Assembly (NCBI GenBank): GCA_021373185.1
Contig: JAJFTF010000031.1
Coordinates: forward strand, 62,001-126,000
Direction: 5' to 3'
Source: Betaproteobacteria bacterium
GTDB taxonomy: Bacteria > Pseudomonadota > Gammaproteobacteria > Burkholderiales > Sulfuricellaceae
Length of the DNA stretch: 64,000 bases
The position numbers were made by a program, and so were the translations under genes. The notes beneath the pieces are model-generated. The model ran no database searches. It was given only the letters and a program-made list of their open reading frames with translations, and was not told the origin of the DNA. Below, in pieces: positions 27,016 to 36,452 of this stretch. Every line of letters begins with the position of its first letter. The stretch's first letter is position 1.

Positions 27016-28298
27016 TTATGATTACAGAAAAGTTGGCGCTGCACGGTGGCCCCAAAACCATCGCCAAGCCATTCAAACGCTACAATCCTATCGGCAAAGA
27101 AGAGGTTGATGCGGCAAAAGCAGTTGTTGAATCGGGTGTGCTTTCCAAGTTCCTTGGTTGTTGGGAACCAGACTTCTATGGTGGCCCCAAGGTGCAAGAG
27201 TTTGAGCGAGCATGTGAGAAATTTTTTGGTGTTAAGCACGTGGTTACGGTTAATTCATGGACGTCGGGCCTGATCGCTGCAGTAGGTGCCATCGGCATTG
27301 AGCCGGGGGATGAGGTCATCGTCACTCCATGGACCATGTGCGCGAGTGCCACCGCTATCCTTCATTGGAATGCGATACCTGTTTTTGCCGATATTGAGCC
27401 AGAGACCTTCAATCTTGACCTAAAATCTGTCGAGGCTAACATCACGCCCTATACTAAGGCGATCATGGCCGTAGATATCTTTGGGCATTCCTGCGACATT
27501 GATGCCTTAATGGAAATTGCTGTGCGTCACAACCTCAAGGTCATCACTGATACCGCTCAAGCTCCCGGCACATTCAATCAGGGGCGGGTAACGGGAACTC
27601 TTGCTCATGTGGGCGGATACAGTCTCAATTACCATAAGCACATACATACGGGCGAGGGTGGGATTCTTGTTACCAATGATGATGACATTTTCGATCGCTT
27701 GCAGCTTATTCGCAATCATGCTGAAGCCGTGGTTGCCGATAAGGGGGTTGGCAATTTAACCAACATGGTTGGGCATAACTTCCGGTTGGGTGAGATTGAG
27801 TCCGCTATTGGTATTGAGCAGCTAAAGAAACTCAAGGGATTTGTGGAGGGCCGGCAGCGTGCCGCCCAACGGCTTACAGACGGATTGAGGGGGTTGTCAG
27901 GGCTTCGCACGCCAGTTGTTAAGCCTGGCTGTACCCACGCTTACTATATGTATCCGATGATACTGGATGTTGATCGGCTAGGCGTCTCACGGGAGAAAAT
28001 CCACTCCGCCATGGAGGCGGAGGGCGTGACGGGACTCGCTCAGGGCTATGCCAATGTGCATTTGTTACCGATGTATCAAAAAAAGGTTGCTTATGGATCA
28101 AATGGTTTTCCTTGGACTTCAGACATTTGTCATCGGGATGTGAGTTATGCAAAGGGTATCTGCCCGGTCGCAGAAGAACTACATGACAAAACCTATCTTG
28201 GTTTCGAGATGTGTCTTCATGAGTTGGAAAATGAGGATGTAGACCTAATTGTGGCGGCGTTTAAAAAGGTTTGGAGCAAAATAGGGAGTGAATTATGA
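27012..28298 (+). CDS. DegT/DnrJ/EryC1-family aminotransferase (second pair)
   Basis: A 428-residue PLP aminotransferase. K209 in YSLNYHKHIHTGEGG is the Schiff-base lysine, and DTAQAPG and GHNFRLGEIESAIG are present. It shares the N-terminal LHGGP...KPF layout with the 7203 enzyme. The ATG at 27018 is an alternative start. Followed by an acetyltransferase, so oxidation, amination and N-acetylation may run in order. Confidence 0.87.
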   Translation: MIMITEKLALHGGPKTIAKPFKRYNPIGKEEVDAAKAVVESGVLSKFLGCWEPDFYGGPKVQEFERACEKFFGVKHVVTVNSWTSGLIAAVGAIGIEPGDEVIVTPWTMCASATAILHWNAIPVFADIEPETFNLDLKSVEANITPYTKAIMAVDIFGHSCDIDALMEIAVRHNLKVITDTAQAPGTFNQGRVTGTLAHVGGYSLNYHKHIHTGEGGILVTNDDDIFDRLQLIRNHAEAVVADKGVGNLTNMVGHNFRLGEIESAIGIEQLKKLKGFVEGRQRAAQRLTDGLRGLSGLRTPVVKPGCTHAYYMYPMILDVDRLGVSREKIHSAMEAEGVTGLAQGYANVHLLPMYQKKVAYGSNGFPWTSDICHRDVSYAKGICPVAEELHDKTYLGFEMCLHELENEDVDLIVAAFKKVWSKIGSEL

Positions 28299-28861
28299 TC
28301 ACTGAACTAACAACAGACTACTATGTTCGGCCTTTAGATGAAAATGATCTAGATGGCCCGTACCCAGCTTGGTTTAATGATCTTGGTGTATGTCGCTATA
28401 ATTCACATGCTAAATTTTTTAAAACTAGAGCATTCTTTGCTAATTATGTGAATCAGCTTAACACGGAAGACCGTGTGGTCTGGGCTATATGTCATTCAAC
28501 AGATGGGCATATAGGCAATGTCAGCCTTCAAGATATTTGCTTGATTAATCGAACAGCAGAGTTTGCCATATTGATAGGAGACCAGCGTCATTGGGGTAAG
28601 GGTATTGGGCTTGCCGCAGGTAAAAAAATCGTTCACCACGCTTTTTTTAGATTAAATATCGAGCGAATTTATTGCGGAACTGCTTCGATAAATGAAGGGA
28701 TGAAGAGACTGGCGCGGGCTATGGGAATGACACTGGAAGGTACTCGGCGCCAGCATTTCTATCTCGAGGGTTCCCGAGTCGATCTGTTGGAGTATGGAAT
28801 GTTGCGGAATGAGATTAGCTTAGATGCAGAGGGATATGTCTCTTTAAAGGGGTCAGCATGA
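28295..28861 (+). CDS. GNAT N-acetyltransferase (PseH-like)
   Basis: A 188-residue GNAT of the RimJ/RimL/PseH type. The acetyl-CoA loop is RHWGKGIG (98-105), preceded by the EFAILIGD strand. In Pse synthesis PseH acetylates the new 4-amino group; position right after an aminotransferase supports the same chemistry here. 4-bp overlaps on both sides. Confidence 0.82.
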   Translation: MITELTTDYYVRPLDENDLDGPYPAWFNDLGVCRYNSHAKFFKTRAFFANYVNQLNTEDRVVWAICHSTDGHIGNVSLQDICLINRTAEFAILIGDQRHWGKGIGLAAGKKIVHHAFFRLNIERIYCGTASINEGMKRLARAMGMTLEGTRRQHFYLEGSRVDLLEYGMLRNEISLDAEGYVSLKGSA

Positions 28862-30090
28862 GCGCAAACTATAATTCATCATACGCGCCAATGTCGAGCA
28901 TTAGATATTGCGTTCGCTGCTGTGTGCCAGCAACTCAGGAGGGCGTCCAATTTGATGAAATGGGTGTTTGTACCGCATGCAGATCTTCCGAAGAGAAAAT
29001 GCATATTGATTGGAGTGCGCGCGAAAAACAACTTAGAGTCATTCTGGATGAAGCGAAAGCCAAGGCTGGCAACGGTTATGATTGCATATTACCAATCTCG
29101 GGGGGGAAAGATAGTTTTTTTCAGGCACATGTATTAACAAAGGTTTATGGGCTAAAACCCCTGGCTGTAACTTTTAGCCACAACTGGTTTTCGGAAACGG
29201 GGTTTTATAATTTGCAGCGATGCTTGGAAGTCTTTGAATTAGATCATCTGCAGTTTACGCCAGCCAGGGGGTTGGTAAACAGACTGGCAAAAAAATCCCT
29301 AGACGCAATTGGCGACACGTGTTGGCATTGCCATTCCGGTGTCGGTGCATTTCCTATTCAGGTGGCAACAAGATTTAAAATACCTCTGCTGGTATGGGGG
29401 GAGTCGCTTTCAGAAAATGACGGCAGAGCCACCTATCAATGCCCCACAACCCAATTCGATAGGGATCATTTCACAAAGGTTTCTGCAAGACTTACCGCCG
29501 ATGAAATGGTTGGCGATGATCTTTCGGCTAAGGACCTTTATCCATTTGCGTTGCCAAGTTACGAAGAAATTGATGATACAGGTGTTTGGGGCATCCATCT
29601 CGGGGATTATATTTTTTGGGACGACGAGCGCCAGACAGAGTGGATCCGTAATGTATATGGCTGGAGAGAGACGGAAATGGAAGGCGCCTATAAAGGATAC
29701 AAAAGTGCTGAATGCATCATGGCGGGCATGCATGACTTTACCTGCTATCTAAAACGAGGGTTTGGCCGTGCTACTTGGCAGGCTGCAGTTGATGTGCGAA
29801 ATGGACTTTTGACTAGAAAAGAGGGGTTTGATCTAGTTCGGAAGCATGATCCGGAACGCCCGGAGGCACTAGATTATTATCTTAAAATAACGGGTCTAAC
29901 TGAGTCAGAATTTTTCGCTGTAATGAAAGAAAAAAAGTTGGCGGAACTTCAAGGAGTCGACCTTCCGGTAAACAAGAAGTTGCAACCTAACGCCGAGCGG
30001 ATATTGCCTTTTGTGGAGCAGATCATTGAAAAGCACCTTCACCTTCCAGATGTCCGTATCGCACGTGATCAGGAGAAGTTAAGTAAATGA
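28858..30090 (+). CDS. pseA: N-acetyl sugar amidotransferase (PseA/WbpG type)
   Basis: A 410-residue PP-loop ATP pyrophosphatase. SGGKDS (81-86) is the ATP loop; C18, C21, C38 and C41 may bind zinc. The family turns an acetamido group into acetamidino, as PseA does for Pse5Ac7Am and WbpG for a mannuronic acid derivative. WbpG needs HisH/HisF-like partners for ammonia, and none is in the window; an amidase gene overlaps the 3' end by 4 bp instead. Confidence 0.87.
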   Translation: MSANYNSSYAPMSSIRYCVRCCVPATQEGVQFDEMGVCTACRSSEEKMHIDWSAREKQLRVILDEAKAKAGNGYDCILPISGGKDSFFQAHVLTKVYGLKPLAVTFSHNWFSETGFYNLQRCLEVFELDHLQFTPARGLVNRLAKKSLDAIGDTCWHCHSGVGAFPIQVATRFKIPLLVWGESLSENDGRATYQCPTTQFDRDHFTKVSARLTADEMVGDDLSAKDLYPFALPSYEEIDDTGVWGIHLGDYIFWDDERQTEWIRNVYGWRETEMEGAYKGYKSAECIMAGMHDFTCYLKRGFGRATWQAAVDVRNGLLTRKEGFDLVRKHDPERPEALDYYLKITGLTESEFFAVMKEKKLAELQGVDLPVNKKLQPNAERILPFVEQIIEKHLHLPDVRIARDQEKLSK

Positions 30091-31424
30091 GTCAATCGAT
30101 CTTTCTCGAGAAATCAATACCTGAAATTGTTCAACTGCTAAAAACGCATGAATTGTCTACGAACGACCTGATTCGTGTTTGCGAGAGGGTTGTTCAAGAA
30201 AATGAAGATAAAATTAAGGCATGGGTACGGTTTAATCCAAATGAGAAGATATATGGCTTGGCCAGTCCCGATATCGCTCCTCTTTACGGTATTCCCTTCG
30301 GTATTAAAGATATATTTAATACGTCAGCGTTTCCAACCCAAATGGGCTCTCCAATTTGGGAGGGATTTACGCCTGGAAACAATGCCCGCATAGTTGATTC
30401 GTTAATTTGGGCTGGTGCCATTCCCGTGGGGAAGACGGTTACAGCCGAGTTCGCCGTCCATGCGCTAAATGAAACACGCAACCCCCATGACCCTACCAGA
30501 ACACCGGGTACATCATCCAGTGGCTCCGCCGCCGCCGTGGCATGTGGCATGGTTCCATTTGCACTTGGGTCGCAGACCGCAGGGTCGATAGTACGACCAG
30601 CGAGCTTTTGTGGTGTCTGGGGTATGAAGCCTACCTTCGGCATGCTCCCACGGACTGGCGTACTAAAAACCACTGATTCGCTCGATACGCTGGGTTTTCT
30701 GGCGGCGCATGCAACGAGTCTGAGGAAAATTTTGGATGTTACGAGGGTTACGGGCCCAAATTATCCCTTTGTTTATAAAAATGTTGATAGTGCTGGTAGT
30801 TATCCGAAGTCAAAAAACAGGACTTGGAGGGTCGGCTTTGTTAAGACACACATTTGGCACAATGCTGAGGATTATGCTCAGAAAGCTATCCTTGATTTAG
30901 TTGGAAAGATATCTCGCACTGATAACTTTGAAGTCGAGGAAATAATTTGGCCCAATTCTTTGCATGAGGCACATCGGGTCCATTCTGTTATCTACACGAA
31001 ATCACTGGCTTACTACTTCAAGAATGAGGCGGCGCACTCTTCCAAGATTTCACCGGTAATGCTTAAAATGATGCAGGAGGGCGAGGGCATAAGCATCGAC
31101 GAATACCACTCGGCATTAAGGCAACAAGAGTACATGATTGATGAAATAGATCGGATTTTTAGCGATTATGATTTTGTGGTTAGTTTGGGTACCGGTAGTT
31201 CTGCGCCACTCAGAGGCGTAGAAGAATTGCCCGACCCATCCTTAATTTGGACGCTCGGTCATGTCCCTTCTGTTGCGGCACCGCTGTTCCGATGCCCTGA
31301 TGGACTGCCTTTTGGCGCGCAATTTGTTGCACGTCGCTGGAGTGATTACAAGTTGCTCCAAGGTATTGAGGAATTAGTGGCTGCGGGCATTCTTCCTGTC
31401 GGAAGCCAGATCATCAAAGTATGA
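30087..31424 (+). CDS. amidase-signature hydrolase
   Basis: A 445-residue amidase (GatA/AtzF family). The Ser-cisSer-Lys triad can be placed at K74 (FGIKDIFN), S143 (GTSSSGSAAA) and S167 (QTAGSIVRPAS), with the normal 24-residue gap between the serines. No such enzyme belongs to a standard nonulosonic pathway. Tight coupling to the PP-loop amidotransferase suggests it feeds ammonia to it or trims an amide on the same sugar; both are inference. Confidence 0.85.
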   Translation: MSQSIFLEKSIPEIVQLLKTHELSTNDLIRVCERVVQENEDKIKAWVRFNPNEKIYGLASPDIAPLYGIPFGIKDIFNTSAFPTQMGSPIWEGFTPGNNARIVDSLIWAGAIPVGKTVTAEFAVHALNETRNPHDPTRTPGTSSSGSAAAVACGMVPFALGSQTAGSIVRPASFCGVWGMKPTFGMLPRTGVLKTTDSLDTLGFLAAHATSLRKILDVTRVTGPNYPFVYKNVDSAGSYPKSKNRTWRVGFVKTHIWHNAEDYAQKAILDLVGKISRTDNFEVEEIIWPNSLHEAHRVHSVIYTKSLAYYFKNEAAHSSKISPVMLKMMQEGEGISIDEYHSALRQQEYMIDEIDRIFSDYDFVVSLGTGSSAPLRGVEELPDPSLIWTLGHVPSVAAPLFRCPDGLPFGAQFVARRWSDYKLLQGIEELVAAGILPVGSQIIKV

Positions 31425-33220
31425 TCTCACGGCAGATGAAGCTGCTGGTTATGACAGCACTTGAAGATACATGGGGAGATTGTGAGCCAGTTATTTTCTT
31501 GGGCGAGTGGTGTAAACGTTATGAACTGCGTGATGTCTGGTCAAAGAGGCGTGGCGAAACCGTCAAATTTCATTGGGATGACAGGGCGAAACTCAGGCGA
31601 GATTATGATTGCCTTGCCGCGCTTCACCAGTCTCTTCTTGGCAGTCTGACACAGTCTTTGAATGAATTACATCGAGTCGACTATAGCGCTCGCTATTGGC
31701 AAATTTTACTTGACCCCTGGTTGATGACCTATCTCAGCGCCATCTTTGATCGCTGGGAATGCTTGCGAATTGCATTTGAAGAAAATAATAATATTGGTGT
31801 TATTTGGTTGGATGGCATTGAATCTTCGCTGGCCCCCTTTTCATATGCTGAGTTCATCGATGCCGTAGCATATTCAGATGAATGGAATCAGTGCATTTAT
31901 CAGAGAATCATCAAGAGTGAATACTCAAGCAAGTGTTCGATTCAGTCAAGGCTACCTTTTGTACGGCGGGAGAATGACAGGTTCGGTGCTGTAGCTATGC
32001 AGCGTCAAAGTATTATCCGCAAAGCAATATCGTTCGGGGATCGTATCTTAGGTAGAATTTTTACAAATTATGACGTTATTTTTGTAGGTGCTACCTTTAA
32101 GTGGCCGGCGCTTATTAGGTTGAACATGGCTCTCGGCCAGGTTCCCAGGTTTTTTCTCGAAGAATTTCATCCGGTTTCGCGTTTGCCTGGCTTGTCTGCA
32201 TCAGGGGTATGTGACAGAGCCGATTTACGCCCCGACTTTCAGCCAAAATCAAGGTTTGAGGAGTTCATTAAATATTGGATTATTCATGATCTTCCTCGTT
32301 GCTTAGTTGAGGACTATGCGGCTATGCGGAACCGGGCAACCCATATGGCAATTAGCACGAAAGCGATTGCTACTGGCAGTAGTCACTGGGTTGATGCTTT
32401 TGTAAAAATGTGGGTTGCCGAGCAAGTGAATAAGGGTGTGAAACTGGTCATTTTAGAACATGGAGGATCGTTGCCGCCCTATAAGGAGCTTTTCGATTTT
32501 GAGGCCGATATCGCTGACATTAGAGTTAGTTGGTTTCTACCTTATCACCTTAAGCATGTGCGATTGCCGCCACCCAAGATTGTTGGGAGATACACCAACT
32601 GGCCTTCTGTATTTCGTAGATTGATTGGCCGAAAGAAATATTGTTCTTTCATCGGGAACGAATGCCCAAGATGGGCGTTTCGCGCACATTTCTATCCGAT
32701 GGCATATCAATGGTCCACTTCATTCAATATGACTCTCTTGTTATACGGTGGGCTCAGTGAGGAGGTTAAGGAATGGTTTCGGGTCAAGCCGTATCCCTCG
32801 CAGGGGTGGAATACTAGGCAGCGTTTCATGGATATTTTGGGCTTTGATAAGATATTTTCAGAAAAATCACTGGATCACGTTTATTCAGCATCGAAAGTGA
32901 TTGTGTGTTCTTATCCAGAAACAACGTTTTCTGAAGCGATGGCCTCAGGTGTCCCGACCATATTAATATACCCAGAGCACCTCTATGAATTAAACCCTGT
33001 CGCATTGCCGCTACTCGAAAGCCTCAAAGCCGCGAAGATTGTCTTTCACGATCCCATGGCCGCCGCCGCGCATCTTAATGCTATCTGGGCGGATCCCAGT
33101 GCGTGGTGGGGTAGCCCAGCGGTACTTCATGCCCGATCCGAATTCCATCGGCAAGCATTGGGTACAGACCGTAAGTGGTTGAAGAAATGGGTTGCATTCC
33201 TTCGAGGTGTAGTCGCTTAA
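31421..33220 (+). CDS. LIC12162-family putative transferase
   Basis: A 599-residue protein whose first ~120 residues match the LIC12162 pattern: FLGEWC, HWDDRAKLRRDY, and SARYWQILLDPWLMTY. The C-terminal half (VCSYPETTFSEAMASGVPTIL) resembles a GT-B donor site. These proteins sit in leptospiral and other surface-glycan loci with nonulosonic acid genes. Transfer of the cassette's CMP-sugar is the obvious hypothesis. Cytosolic, with no membrane helix. Confidence 0.75.
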   Translation: MISRQMKLLVMTALEDTWGDCEPVIFLGEWCKRYELRDVWSKRRGETVKFHWDDRAKLRRDYDCLAALHQSLLGSLTQSLNELHRVDYSARYWQILLDPWLMTYLSAIFDRWECLRIAFEENNNIGVIWLDGIESSLAPFSYAEFIDAVAYSDEWNQCIYQRIIKSEYSSKCSIQSRLPFVRRENDRFGAVAMQRQSIIRKAISFGDRILGRIFTNYDVIFVGATFKWPALIRLNMALGQVPRFFLEEFHPVSRLPGLSASGVCDRADLRPDFQPKSRFEEFIKYWIIHDLPRCLVEDYAAMRNRATHMAISTKAIATGSSHWVDAFVKMWVAEQVNKGVKLVILEHGGSLPPYKELFDFEADIADIRVSWFLPYHLKHVRLPPPKIVGRYTNWPSVFRRLIGRKKYCSFIGNECPRWAFRAHFYPMAYQWSTSFNMTLLLYGGLSEEVKEWFRVKPYPSQGWNTRQRFMDILGFDKIFSEKSLDHVYSASKVIVCSYPETTFSEAMASGVPTILIYPEHLYELNPVALPLLESLKAAKIVFHDPMAAAAHLNAIWADPSAWWGSPAVLHARSEFHRQALGTDRKWLKKWVAFLRGVVA

Positions 33221-33339
33221 GCGACAGGCAAAGTGCCTATCAAAGCTTGGCAAGATCGGCGTGCCGTTTCATGAGGGGCAGGTGCAGGCAGCAGGCGATT
33301 TTGATATCCTGTCGGGCAGGCTTATTTTGAACGCAATAT

Positions 33340-33358
33340 TGATACTGTTACAGTATCA
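33340..33358. promoter_or_regulatory. 19-bp perfect dyad upstream of region E
   Basis: TGATACTG-TTA-CAGTATCA has 8-bp perfect arms and lies 40 bp before the first gene of region E. No T-tract follows, so an operator is likelier than a terminator. No regulator gene is visible in the window. Confidence 0.4.
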
Positions 33359-33397
33359 TTCATGATGTTTTTTGAATAATTAATTGAAGAGGCGCTT

Positions 33398-34381
33398 ATG
33401 CCCAAGGCTCTGATCACTACTGTCCCCTTTGGCGACAAAAACCGGCTTCCGCTTGAGCTGCTCGAAGCCGCTGGCATTGAATATCTAATTAACCCTCTCG
33501 GACGTAAGCTTAAGGAAGATGAACTGGCTGAGATGGTGACAGATTTTGATGTGCTGATCGCGGGAACCGAGCCGATAACAGACAAAGTGATGGGTCGCGC
33601 CAGTCAACTAAAATTGATCTCTCGTGTCGGTATTGGGCTGGATAGTGTGGATCTGCTGGCCGCCGAGCGGCGCGGCATCCAGGTAAGTTATACGCCGGAT
33701 GCTCCCGCACCAGCGGTGGCTGAATTGACAGTCGGGTTCATGCTCACCCTATTGCGCTCCGTGCATGTCGCCAACGCTCAAATGCACCGTGGTGAATGGC
33801 ATCGCCACTTCGGGCGCCGCATCCCCGAAGTAACTATCGGCATCATCGGCACAGGGCGGATCGGCGGACGAGTGCTTCGTCGTCTTGCCGGGTTTGGTAC
33901 TCCGCGTATCCTGGTTAACGATATTCATCCGGATCAAACGATAGCTCCCGAGCTCAAGCTTGAGTGGGTCGGCAAGGAAGAAATTTACCGTCACGCCGAT
34001 GTCATCAGCTTGCATGTGCCGCTGACTGTTCATACCAAAAATATGATTCGGCGCGAGCATCTCCTGCAGATGAAGCCGGATGCGATAATCATTAACACCT
34101 CGCGCGGGGGGGTCATCAATGAACATGATTTGGCCGAAGTTCTTAATGCCGGCCATTTGAGCGGTGCGGCTATCGATGTGTTCGAGCAGGAACCCTATGC
34201 TGGCGAACTTGCTCAGATTGATCGTTGCCTGCTCACTTCGCATATGGGTTCCATGTCCGTTGACTGTCGTACACGCATGGAGATTGAGGCCACCGAAGAA
34301 GCGGTGAGGCTCTTGACGGGGCAAGCCCTGCAAGGACTCGTGCCGCCTGAAGAATACGAAGTACAAAGGCAGGGGTTGTAG
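33398..34381 (+). CDS. D-2-hydroxyacid dehydrogenase (PGDH-like)
   Basis: A 327-residue NAD-dependent dehydrogenase. GIIGTGRIGG is the coenzyme loop; the catalytic residues are R236 (NTSRGG), E265 (VFEQEP) and H282 (LTSHMGS). It lacks an ACT regulatory domain, unlike many SerA proteins. In this setting it may supply or reduce a 2-keto acid that becomes part of a CMP-linked sugar acid. AGAGGCGCTT precedes the ATG. Confidence 0.88.
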   Translation: MPKALITTVPFGDKNRLPLELLEAAGIEYLINPLGRKLKEDELAEMVTDFDVLIAGTEPITDKVMGRASQLKLISRVGIGLDSVDLLAAERRGIQVSYTPDAPAPAVAELTVGFMLTLLRSVHVANAQMHRGEWHRHFGRRIPEVTIGIIGTGRIGGRVLRRLAGFGTPRILVNDIHPDQTIAPELKLEWVGKEEIYRHADVISLHVPLTVHTKNMIRREHLLQMKPDAIIINTSRGGVINEHDLAEVLNAGHLSGAAIDVFEQEPYAGELAQIDRCLLTSHMGSMSVDCRTRMEIEATEEAVRLLTGQALQGLVPPEEYEVQRQGL

Positions 34382-34522
34382 CGACACATAGCCGCGAGTC
34401 TTACTCGCCCCTCGTTGCCCGGCTGACCGCTTCATTACTCAAAGCAGGAGCGACGCCGCTTATATTTGATAGTGTTTTAAAGAACCATCCGGAATTGCTC
34501 GGATAGTTACCAGGAGAAAAAA

Positions 34523-35290
34523 TTGACTGTTTGCGCCCTGATGATTGGTCGTGCCGGGAGTGTCGGCTTCCCCGGAAAAAATATTTACCCGGTTCTGGGC
34601 CGGCCGCTAGCGGCATATCCTTTGATGGCGGCGCACGCTTCCCGCTATGTGGACAGATTTTTTGTTTCGACCGATTCGCCAGAAATTATGGAAATTGGTC
34701 GCCGATTCGGTGCCGAACTGATTGATCGCCCAGCAGAATTGGCCACTAAAGCAGCCTTGGGCGAGGATGTTTTTGTCCATGGTTATCGGGAAATTGTTAA
34801 ACGACTTGCCGCCAAGGGTGAATCGGTGGAGTTGATGGTGCTACTTTTTGCCAACGGCGCAACCGTTACTGGAGCATTAATCGACGAAGGAATTGAGGCG
34901 CTAAGGAAAGATGTCGCACTGGATTCAGCCGTCACTACTTCTGTGTACAACATGTGGAGTCCGTTGCGTGCCCGCCGGTTGGGGGAAGATGGATGTCTTC
35001 ATCCTTTTGTGCCGTTTGAAACATTTGGCGACCCTGCAACTTTAAATTGTGACAGGGACTCTCAAGGAGATGTGTGTTTTGCAGATATGGGACTTTCCAT
35101 TGTGCGCCCTCATTGTCTTGAAAATCTGAAGGATGGCCTGCTTCCGCAAAAATGGATGGGGCGGCGCATTTATCCAATTAAATCGTGGGGGGGATGTGAT
35201 GTAGATTATGAATGGCAGCTACCTTCTGTTGAATACTGGCTACGCAAGCACGGATTCGAAGATGCGGAACCAGGTGAATTCACATTATGA
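34523..35290 (+). CDS. CMP-sugar cytidylyltransferase (NeuA/KdsB-like)
   Basis: A 255-residue acylneuraminate-type cytidylyltransferase. The MIGRAGSVGFPGKNIYPVLG region is a variant of the CTP-binding motif. A TTG start 6 nt after CAGGAG is chosen; the next in-frame ATG at 34541 would cut into the motif. It shows that region E, like A, makes a CMP-linked sugar. It overlaps the radical SAM gene by 4 bp. Confidence 0.83.
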   Translation: MTVCALMIGRAGSVGFPGKNIYPVLGRPLAAYPLMAAHASRYVDRFFVSTDSPEIMEIGRRFGAELIDRPAELATKAALGEDVFVHGYREIVKRLAAKGESVELMVLLFANGATVTGALIDEGIEALRKDVALDSAVTTSVYNMWSPLRARRLGEDGCLHPFVPFETFGDPATLNCDRDSQGDVCFADMGLSIVRPHCLENLKDGLLPQKWMGRRIYPIKSWGGCDVDYEWQLPSVEYWLRKHGFEDAEPGEFTL

Positions 35291-36447
35291 CCACTGAGGA
35301 TAATTCCATATACCGCAAGCACAACAGTTTTGTCGATTTACGTCCCCGGCATGGTGCGCTTCATGAGACAGTAATCGCACGTGTTGAGGCGTTGCGGGAC
35401 GAGCCACGGCGCGGCGATGGCATGTCTGATGCCTACCGGCGTATTCTTGATTTTGCTCTGCGAGATATTCTGACATGTGAGGAAGCGCACACGCCCTGCC
35501 TGCGGTTGACCCCCAATGTCATTGAGGAAATAAACACCCTTACGGGTAATGAACTTCCCCGATATCTCGTACACCGATATCGGTATGAGATATATCCTCA
35601 GCAGGCAGAGTTGGACGACTACCCTCCCTACCTCCAGATAGAGCCAAGTTCCATCTGTAATTACCGGTGCGTGTTCTGCTTTGAAAGCGACAAAACCTTT
35701 ACACGGCGCTCGGCTGGTTTTATGGGACATATGTCGCTGGACCTTTTTCAACGCATAATCGATGAAATTCACGGAAAAATTGAATTTCTATCACTAGCTT
35801 CGCGTGGTGAACCGTTATTGTGTCCAGATATTGAAAAGATGCTTGCCTATACACGGGGAAAATTTCTCAATCTTAAGATGAATACCAATGCTTCTTTACT
35901 GGATGAGCGTAAATGCCATGCCATACTTCAGGGCGGAGTAAAAACACTGGTATTTTCAGCAGATGCGGCATCCGAGCCACTCTACAGTCAGCTCCGGGTG
36001 AGAGGAAAATTGGATAAGGTACTGGCTAATATCGAGCAATTTCAGAATATTCGTGTCACCCAGTATCCTGATGCCAATATAATTACTCGGGTATCGGGGG
36101 TCAAGATGTCCGACCAGCAAAATCTGGATGAGATGGAGAATTTATGGGGCAACCTGGTTGACCAAGTGGCATTCGTCAATTACAACCCTTGGGAAGATAC
36201 TTACCATAGCCCGGTTAACGGGGTGTCGCAGCCCTGTTCAGACCTTTGGCGGCGCATGTTTGTCTGGTGGGACGGCAAGGTAAACCCTTGCGACGTGGAT
36301 TATAAATCGACACTTGCCGTTGGCAATTTCGGCTCTGACAGTCTTGGAAGAATATGGCGCTCGGTGGAATATGATGCTTTGCGCGAAATGCATTTAACCA
36401 ATAGGCGCCAGAATAAAGAGCCGTGCCGACGGTGTAGCGTGGTTTGA
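35287..36447 (+). CDS. radical SAM/SPASM-type enzyme
   Basis: A 386-residue radical SAM protein: the cluster cysteines are C124, C128 and C131, SRGEPLL is the GGEP motif and MNTNASLL the TNG motif. The C-terminal part has several Cys (VNPCDVDY, EPCRRCSV) that fit a SPASM or twitch auxiliary cluster. Such enzymes epimerise, dehydrate or oxidise their substrate. Lying between a cytidylyltransferase and an SDR, it likely acts on the sugar or its precursor. Confidence 0.85.
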   Translation: MTTEDNSIYRKHNSFVDLRPRHGALHETVIARVEALRDEPRRGDGMSDAYRRILDFALRDILTCEEAHTPCLRLTPNVIEEINTLTGNELPRYLVHRYRYEIYPQQAELDDYPPYLQIEPSSICNYRCVFCFESDKTFTRRSAGFMGHMSLDLFQRIIDEIHGKIEFLSLASRGEPLLCPDIEKMLAYTRGKFLNLKMNTNASLLDERKCHAILQGGVKTLVFSADAASEPLYSQLRVRGKLDKVLANIEQFQNIRVTQYPDANIITRVSGVKMSDQQNLDEMENLWGNLVDQVAFVNYNPWEDTYHSPVNGVSQPCSDLWRRMFVWWDGKVNPCDVDYKSTLAVGNFGSDSLGRIWRSVEYDALREMHLTNRRQNKEPCRRCSVV

Positions 36448-36452
36448 TTTAT

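Noticed and set aside
33340-33358. LexA box
   Set aside because: CTG-N3-CAG is too short for the CTGT-N8-ACAG pattern.
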